Shown piece after piece: positions 58,454 through 64,000 of a stretch of 64,000 nt of DNA. The stretch's first letter is position 1. Each line of letters starts with the position of its first letter. The translations under genes and the position numbers were made by a program. The notes under the pieces were generated by a model. The model was given only the letters and a program-made list of their open reading frames with translations. It ran no database searches and was not told the DNA's origin. Source of the DNA: Dechloromonas sp. ZY10 (GTDB taxonomy: Bacteria; Pseudomonadota; Gammaproteobacteria; Burkholderiales; Rhodocyclaceae); NCBI RefSeq assembly GCF_041378895.1, contig NZ_CP144212.1, forward strand, positions 1,225,501-1,289,500, given 5' to 3'.

Positions 58454-59449
58454 ATGGATTCCTTCAAGGCATTGTTGATCGAGGAGCGCGACGGCAAGGT
58501 TGGCAACCGCTTCGTCGAGATGAACGAGAGCCAGCTCGACGCCGGTAACGTGACCATTCGCGTTGCCTATTCGAGCATCAACTACAAGGATGCGCTGGCC
58601 GCCACCGGCGCCGGCAAGATCATTCGCCGTTTCCCCTGTGTCGGCGGGATCGACCTGTCCGGCGTCGTGGTGGCCAGCGACGACTCGCGCTTCAAGGCCG
58701 GTGACGCGGTGATCGCCACTAGTTTCGACATCGGTGTCGCCCATCACGGCGGTTATGCCGAATACGCTCGCGTGCCGGGCGACTGGGTGGTGCCGTTGCC
58801 GGCCGGCCTCAGCCTTTACGACGCGATGGCACTCGGCACCGCCGGCTTTACTGCGGCCTTGGGTATTGTCCGTATGGAAGAAAACGGCCTGACTCCGGCC
58901 AAGGGTCCGGTGATCGTTACCGGCTCGACCGGTGGCGTCGGCAGCCTGGCCATCGACATGCTGGCCAAGCTTGGCTACCACGTCGTCGCGCTGACCGGCA
59001 AGGCCGAAGAGGCCGACTACCTGAAGAGCCTGGGCGCGGCCGAGGTGATGCTGCGCCAGGAGCTTGACCTGGCCAAGATTCGTCCGCTCGACAAGGCGCG
59101 CTGGGCCGGTGCCGTCGATAACGTCGGCGGCGACACCCTGGCCTGGATTGCCAGCACGATGCAGCAGGGTGGCACCATCGCCAGCATTGGCCTGGCCGCC
59201 AGTCATCTGTTGAATACCACGGTGATGCCTTTCATCCTGCGCGGCGTGTCGCTGCTCGGGGTCGATTCCGGCTACATCCGCGAACCTTATCGCCAAGGCG
59301 TCTGGCAACGCCTGGCCGGCGACCTGCGGCCACCGCATCTTGAGCGGATGTCGCGCAAGGTTGCCTTCGATGCGTTACCCGCCCTGTTCGACGAGTACAT
59401 CGCCGGCAAGGCCAAGGGACGTGTCGTGGTAGAGCTGGCCGGCGGCTAA
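58454..59449 (+). CDS. acuI: Acrylyl-CoA reductase / YhdH-type quinone oxidoreductase
   Basis: A 331-residue zinc-free MDR-family reductase. SSINYKDALAATGAGKIIRR, VGGIDLSGVVV and the NADP-binding VTGSTGGVGSLAIDMLA are characteristic of YhdH/AcuI. AcuI reduces acryloyl-CoA to propionyl-CoA with NADPH and protects against acrylate. Its neighbour prpE also makes propionyl-CoA, which favours that role over a generic quinone reductase. An AGGAGA site precedes the ATG. Confidence 0.85.
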   Translation: MDSFKALLIEERDGKVGNRFVEMNESQLDAGNVTIRVAYSSINYKDALAATGAGKIIRRFPCVGGIDLSGVVVASDDSRFKAGDAVIATSFDIGVAHHGGYAEYARVPGDWVVPLPAGLSLYDAMALGTAGFTAALGIVRMEENGLTPAKGPVIVTGSTGGVGSLAIDMLAKLGYHVVALTGKAEEADYLKSLGAAEVMLRQELDLAKIRPLDKARWAGAVDNVGGDTLAWIASTMQQGGTIASIGLAASHLLNTTVMPFILRGVSLLGVDSGYIREPYRQGVWQRLAGDLRPPHLERMSRKVAFDALPALFDEYIAGKAKGRVVVELAGG

Positions 59450-59553
59450 GCCCCGGTCACGTCTCGGTCCTTTTTCGGAGGGCGGCAAATAACGATTACA
59501 GGCCGCCCATTTCGTTTGTGCAGGAAATTTGTCAGTAAGAGAGGGATGTCTTC

Positions 59554-61446
59554 ATGACGACATACAAGGAGTTTCACCAGTATTCAATCGAAAAACCGAA
59601 TGAATTCTGGACCGAGCAGGCACAGTTGATCGATTGGCAGGAACCGTTCACCCAGGTGTGCGACTTCTCCCGCCCGCCTTTCGTCAAATGGTTTGTCGGT
59701 GGCAAGACCAACCTGTGTCACAACGCGATTGACCGTCATGCGGCCAAGCGCCCGAATGACAAGGCGCTGATCTACATCTCGACCGAAACCGATGAGGAGA
59801 AGGTGTATTCCTTCGCCGAGTTGCAGACCGAGGTCGAGCGTATGGCGGCAATCTATCAGAGCCTCGGCGTCAAGAAGGGCGACCGCGTCCTGATCTACAT
59901 GCCGATGATCCCGCAGGCTGCTTTTGCGATGTTCGCCGCCGCCCGTATCGGCGCCGTGCATTCCGTCGTTTTCGGCGGTTTCGCCTCCGGCTCGCTGGCC
60001 ACCCGCATTGACGATGCCAAGCCGACCCTGATCGTTTCTTCCGACGCCGGCATGCGCGGCGGCAAGGCCGTGCCCTACAAGCACCTGCTCGACGAAGCGA
60101 TTGAGATCGCCGAGCACAAGCCGGCCAAAGTGCTGATGATCGACCGTGGCCTCGACCAGGGTTTCAACAAGGTCGACGGACGCGACGTCGATTACGCCAC
60201 CCTGCGCGAGCAGCATCTGAACGCCAAGGTCGCTTGCGAATGGCTGGAATCCTCCGAGCCGTCCTACATCCTCTACACCTCCGGCACCACCGGCAAGCCC
60301 AAGGGCGTGCAGCGCGATACCGGCGGCTATGCCGTGGCGCTGGCCTCGTCGATGAAGCACATCTACTGCGGTGGCGAGGGTGAGACCTACTTCTCGACCT
60401 CGGACATCGGCTGGGTGGTCGGCCACTCCTACATCATCTACGGCCCGCTGATCGCCGGCATGGCCACGATCATGTACGAAGGCACACCGCTGCGTCCGGA
60501 TCCGGGCATTTGGTGGCAGATCGTCGAGAAGTACAAGGTCAACGTGATGTTCTCGGCGCCGACCGCTGCCCGCGTGCTGAAGAAGCAGGACCCGGCGTAC
60601 ATGCACAAGTACGACCTGTCGTCCCTGAAGCACATCTTCATGGCCGGCGAGCCGCTGGATCAGCCGACCCACGAGTGGTTCCAGAACGAACTGCAGAAGC
60701 CGGTGATCGACAACTACTGGCAGACCGAAACCGGCTGGCCGATGCTGGCCGCGCTGCATGGCGTTGAAAAGACCCCGATCAAGTTCGGTTCGCCGTCCTT
60801 CCCGGTCTATGGCTACAACCTCAAGATCTTCCGCGAGGACGGTTCCGAGTGCGGCCCGAACGAGAAGGGCATCGCCGCCGTCGTGCCGCCGCTGCCGCCC
60901 GGCTGTTTGTCCACCGTCTGGGGCCAGGACGAGCGTTTCGTCAGCACCTACTTCAGCCTGTTCAAGGAGCCGCTGGTCTACTCCTCCTACGACTGGGCGA
61001 TCAAGGACGATGACGGTTATTTCACCATCCTCGGCCGTACCGACGATGTGATCAACGTCGCTGGCCACCGCCTCGGCACCCGCGAAATCGAGGAAGCGAT
61101 CCAGAACCACGCTGCCATCGCCGAAGTCGCGGTTGTCGGCGTCGAGGACAAGCTCAAGGGCCAGATGCCGATGGCTTTTGCCGTGGTCAAGGATGCGTCC
61201 AAGATCGCCACGCCGGAACTGGTCAAGGCGCTGGAGAAGGAAGTGTTTGCCACGGTCGACGGGATTTTGGGCGCAATTGCCCGCCCGGCCCGTGTGCACT
61301 TCGTGGTTGGCCTGCCCAAGACCCGCTCCGGCAAGATGCTGCGCCGCTCGCTGCAGGCGCTGGCCGAGGGTCGCGATCCGGGCGATCTGACCACCATCGA
61401 AGATCCGTCCACGCTCGAAAACATCAAAAATCTGTTGGCAGGTTGA
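59554..61446 (+). CDS. prpE: Propionyl-CoA synthetase (AMP-forming)
   Basis: A 630-residue acyl-CoA ligase close to Acs but with PrpE features: start MTTYKEFHQYSIEKPNEFW, adenylate loop YTSGTTGKPKGVQRDTGGYA (Acs has GVLHT), and GWVVGHSYIIYGPL. The C-terminal acetylation site KTRSGKMLRR is present. It makes propionyl-CoA from propionate. No prpBCD lie in the window. A short-chain acetate role is less likely but not excluded. Confidence 0.9.
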   Translation: MTTYKEFHQYSIEKPNEFWTEQAQLIDWQEPFTQVCDFSRPPFVKWFVGGKTNLCHNAIDRHAAKRPNDKALIYISTETDEEKVYSFAELQTEVERMAAIYQSLGVKKGDRVLIYMPMIPQAAFAMFAAARIGAVHSVVFGGFASGSLATRIDDAKPTLIVSSDAGMRGGKAVPYKHLLDEAIEIAEHKPAKVLMIDRGLDQGFNKVDGRDVDYATLREQHLNAKVACEWLESSEPSYILYTSGTTGKPKGVQRDTGGYAVALASSMKHIYCGGEGETYFSTSDIGWVVGHSYIIYGPLIAGMATIMYEGTPLRPDPGIWWQIVEKYKVNVMFSAPTAARVLKKQDPAYMHKYDLSSLKHIFMAGEPLDQPTHEWFQNELQKPVIDNYWQTETGWPMLAALHGVEKTPIKFGSPSFPVYGYNLKIFREDGSECGPNEKGIAAVVPPLPPGCLSTVWGQDERFVSTYFSLFKEPLVYSSYDWAIKDDDGYFTILGRTDDVINVAGHRLGTREIEEAIQNHAAIAEVAVVGVEDKLKGQMPMAFAVVKDASKIATPELVKALEKEVFATVDGILGAIARPARVHFVVGLPKTRSGKMLRRSLQALAEGRDPGDLTTIEDPSTLENIKNLLAG

Positions 61447-61466
61447 TCCTCCGCAGTCTCTCCCGC

Positions 61467-61497
61467 AAACGCCGGCCTTCGGGTCGGCGTTTTTTTT
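61467..61497 (+). terminator. Rho-independent terminator after prpE
   Basis: A stem with TTCG tetraloop (ACGCCG...CGGCGT) followed by T8. Confidence 0.9.
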
Positions 61498-61623
61498 CGT
61501 CGATAGCGGCCGGAATTGTAAAAATCCGGCTCGGGGCAGGGTGCTAAAATCCCTGCTGGCAGGGGCTTTGCGCGCGAAGCACGGAAGTCCCAGCGTTTTT
61601 TATTTTCCTCTGGTGCTGCACTG

Positions 61624-63120
61624 ATGATTTACGAAACCGTTGCTGCGGTCGACATGGGTTCCAACAGCTTTCGCCTGCAGGTCGGGCGGGTGGTGGATGA
61701 TCAGATCTATCCCCTTGATTCGCTGAAGGCGCCGGTGCGGCTGGCTTCCGGTCTGACTGCCGACAAAATGCTCGACGCTGCCGCGCAACAGCGAGCGATC
61801 GACGCCCTGCGCCTGTTCGGCGAGCGCCTGCGCGGTCTCGACCAGGGCGCGGTGCGGGCAGTGGCGACCAATGCTTTACGGGTGGCCAAGAATGCCGCCG
61901 ATTTTTTGCCGCGTGCTGAGGAAGCGCTGGGTTTTCCGATTGAAATCATCGCCGGACGCGAAGAGGCGCGGCTGATCTACATCGGTGCCTCGCATGCCCT
62001 GCCGTCGGCGCCGCACAAGCGGCTGGTGGTCGACATCGGCGGTGGTTCGACCGAGTTCATCATCGGCAAGCGGCACGAGCCGCTGATGATGGAATCGCTG
62101 TACATGGGCTGCGTCAGCTACTCGTTGCGCTTCTTTCCGGATCGCAAGATCGACAAGAAGCGACTGCGCGAGGCGCAGATCGCGGCGGCCAAGGAAATTG
62201 AACTGATCGCCCACGAATACCAGAGCCTCGGCTGGAAAGAGGCAGTGGGTTCGTCGGGGTCGGCGCGGGCGATTGCCGACGTGCTCGAACTCAATGGCCT
62301 CAACCCGAATGGCGAGAGCGGGATTACCCGGGTCGGCCTCGACAAGCTCTGTTCGCTGCTGATCAAGGCGGGGTCGGCCGAGGCGCTCGATCTGCCGGGG
62401 GTCAAGACCGACCGCCTGCCGGTGTTGCCGGGCGGGGTGGCGATCATGTCGGCCATCTTCGAAGAGCTTGATATCGAGCGCATGACCTATTCCGACGGCG
62501 CCCTGCGTCAGGGTGTGCTCTACGACTTGCTCGGGCGCTTCCATCATCACGATATGCGCGATGCGACGGTGGCGCAGTTCCGCCGCCGTTACCAGGTTGA
62601 GCGCGACCAGGTCGAGCGGGTCGAGGCCGTGGCGCTCTCGGCGCTGGCGCAGTTGTCCGGCGGCGAAGCGGGTGAGGACGATGTGCACTTCCTGACCTGG
62701 GCAGCGCGCCTGCACGAGATCGGGATTTCGATTGCGCACAACGCTTACCACAAGCACGGTGCCTATATCCTGACCTATGCCGACATGCCCGGTTTCTCGA
62801 AAAAAGATCAGGCACGACTGGCGATGCTGGTCCTCGGCCATCGCGGCAAGCTGGAAAAGTTGAGCAGCCTGCCTTCGAGTGACAGCGCCTGGCGACTGAT
62901 CTTCTGCCTGCGCCTGGCGGTGTTGCTCAACCGCACCCGCGACGACCGCGACTTGCCCGCCTGGCAGGTGACTCCGGCCGCCAACGGTTTTCTCGTCGAG
63001 GTCGATGCGCAGTGGCTGAAGGCCAATCCCTGGACGGCTGCGGCGCTGACTGAAGAAAGCGGGGTCTGGAAGCAGATCGGGCGGCCTTATCAGGTCCGGC
63101 CGCTGGTCGCCGGAGGCTGA
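61624..63120 (+). CDS. ppx: Exopolyphosphatase / Ppx-GppA phosphatase
   Basis: A 498-residue ASKHA-fold enzyme that removes phosphate from polyphosphate ends or from pppGpp. VAAVDMGSNSFRLQVGRV and VDIGGGSTEFIIG bind phosphate, and the C-terminal HD-like domain has LHEIGISIAHNAYHKHG. GppA and Ppx are not separable by sequence alone here. It runs into the next gene with a two-base gap. Confidence 0.93.
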   Translation: MIYETVAAVDMGSNSFRLQVGRVVDDQIYPLDSLKAPVRLASGLTADKMLDAAAQQRAIDALRLFGERLRGLDQGAVRAVATNALRVAKNAADFLPRAEEALGFPIEIIAGREEARLIYIGASHALPSAPHKRLVVDIGGGSTEFIIGKRHEPLMMESLYMGCVSYSLRFFPDRKIDKKRLREAQIAAAKEIELIAHEYQSLGWKEAVGSSGSARAIADVLELNGLNPNGESGITRVGLDKLCSLLIKAGSAEALDLPGVKTDRLPVLPGGVAIMSAIFEELDIERMTYSDGALRQGVLYDLLGRFHHHDMRDATVAQFRRRYQVERDQVERVEAVALSALAQLSGGEAGEDDVHFLTWAARLHEIGISIAHNAYHKHGAYILTYADMPGFSKKDQARLAMLVLGHRGKLEKLSSLPSSDSAWRLIFCLRLAVLLNRTRDDRDLPAWQVTPAANGFLVEVDAQWLKANPWTAAALTEESGVWKQIGRPYQVRPLVAGG

Positions 63121-63122
63121 AC

Positions 63123-64000
63123 TTGCATACGCCACCGTCACTGCTCAGGGACGGAGCGACGGTTCGCCTGAGCGGCGAATGGACGCTGGCGGCGATGTTG
63201 CCGGGACTGGCCACCCTGCAGCAGCAACTGGCCGCGTTTGCCGCCGATGCGGAAAGCTGGGATCTGGTCGCGGTCGAGCGGATCGACAGTGCCGCAGCGG
63301 TGCTGTTGTGGCGGGTGTGGGGCGAGGTCTGGCCCAGTGGCTTGCTGGTCTCTCCCTTGCAGCGGCAGGTGCTGGCGCGAGCCGCCGCCTTGCCGCACGA
63401 TCTGCCGCCGGTCGAACCCGAGTTGCCGCACCCGGTCGCGGTACTGGGCGGGCAACTGCTCAAGGCGGCGGAAAACTTTCGCGGCTTGGTGACCTTGTTC
63501 GGACGCTTGTTGCTCGACCTGGTGTATTTGCTGCGGCATCCGGCCGATCTTCCGGCCAAGGAATTCGCCGCCAATATCTACAAATCCGGGGTGCTGGCGC
63601 TGCCGGTCACGGCCTTGGTCGGTTTCCTGATCGGTGTCGCGATCAGTTATCTGTCGGCCTTGCAGTTGAAGAATCTCGGTGCCGACCTGTTCATCGTCAA
63701 TATCCTGGGCATCGGCATCGTCCGCGAACTCGGCCCGGTGCTGGTCGCGGTGCTGGTTGCCGGGCGTTCCGGTTCGGCGATGACGGCACAGATCGGGGTG
63801 ATGCGGGTGACCGAGGAAATCGACGCGCTGGCGACGATGGGTATTCCGCGCAGCGTGCGCGTGGTTTTGCCCAAAATTGCCGCGTTGACCGTGGTGATGC
63901 CCTTGCTGGTCTTCTGGACCTCGGCGGTGGCGCTGTTCGGCGGCATGCTCGCGGCCTGGCTGCAACTCGACCTGTCGCTGGCCTATTTCATCGACAACCT
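63123..64000 (+). CDS. MlaE/YrbE-type ABC permease with N-terminal STAS-like domain, partial
   Basis: The visible 292 codons begin with about 100 residues of STAS-like sequence (RLSGEWTLAAMLPGLATL, then VERIDSAAAVLLW). The MlaE permease domain follows (FAANIYKSGVLALPVTALVG, VRELGPVLVAVLVAGRSGSA, MTAQIGVMRVTEEIDALATM). MlaE proteins move phospholipids or other lipids across the envelope with MlaF and MlaD. The start is TTG at 63123, decided by GGAGG six bases upstream within the end of ppx. The gene continues past the right edge. Confidence 0.88.
   Translation, partial: MHTPPSLLRDGATVRLSGEWTLAAMLPGLATLQQQLAAFAADAESWDLVAVERIDSAAAVLLWRVWGEVWPSGLLVSPLQRQVLARAAALPHDLPPVEPELPHPVAVLGGQLLKAAENFRGLVTLFGRLLLDLVYLLRHPADLPAKEFAANIYKSGVLALPVTALVGFLIGVAISYLSALQLKNLGADLFIVNILGIGIVRELGPVLVAVLVAGRSGSAMTAQIGVMRVTEEIDALATMGIPRSVRVVLPKIAALTVVMPLLVFWTSAVALFGGMLAAWLQLDLSLAYFIDN

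Noticed and set aside
59554..61446. Acetyl-CoA synthetase (Acs)
   Set aside because: The adenylate loop reads GVQRDTGGY rather than GVLHTTGGY and the start fits PrpE.

Overview
The window comes from a GC-rich proteobacterial chromosome. The succinylase-type dap genes, the paired N-degron transferases (aat, bpt), the FbpABC iron genes, the gene repertoire and the codon use fit a betaproteobacterium. A Rhodocyclaceae member (Dechloromonas/Azonexus-like) is my best guess, but this rests on general resemblance, not on a marker gene.

Layout. 1-6025: end of a pepD-like dipeptidase, a TonB-dependent receptor, and a minus-strand porin / periplasmic binding protein / chemoreceptor group. 6426-8156: Kef-type antiporter. 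8395-14943: minus-strand housekeeping genes (spermidine-synthase-like, prmB, dapE, pilU, dapD, dapC). 15536-20656: MliC/YscW-like envelope protein, bpt, aat, and divergent fbpC / fbpB. 21058-23704: folB-folA, two small paralogous coiled-coil proteins, and a TetR/PsrA-like regulator. 24157-35376: an accessory island of lower GC with three tandem RTX-lipase units, two putative partner (immunity-like) genes and a broken type I secretion transporter gene, followed by an IS3 remnant. 36185-54015: an 18-kb plus-strand fatty-acid beta-oxidation cluster (fadE, two thiolases, two multifunctional hydratase/dehydrogenases, fadL, fadD, a second acyl-CoA dehydrogenase, a dienoyl-CoA isomerase-like crotonase and helpers). 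54172-64000: an orphan gene of foreign composition, VOC and WYL-regulator genes, fbpA, an NlpC/P60 hydrolase, acuI, prpE, ppx and the start of an MlaE-type permease.

How the parts work together. A 20-bp palindrome of the form ATTCAWACGWWCGTWTGAAT lies in front of the TetR gene, fadE, fadL, the second multifunctional gene, the second acyl-CoA dehydrogenase, and the porin at 4763-6025. This looks like one PsrA/FadR-type regulon. The split fbp genes each have a Fur-like site. AcuI plus PrpE could feed acrylate- and propionate-derived carbon into propionyl-CoA.

Two features stand out. First, the RTX-lipase island looks like a mirror image of polymorphic toxin systems: variable N-terminal lipase domains, each in a cassette with a partner gene, and only the last copy keeps the C-terminal region. 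A 1.18-kb near-identical in-frame direct repeat could swap the N-terminal domains. Second, an intergenic palindrome with core CACGGTCGACCGTG recurs about a dozen times, always beside a gene 3' end.
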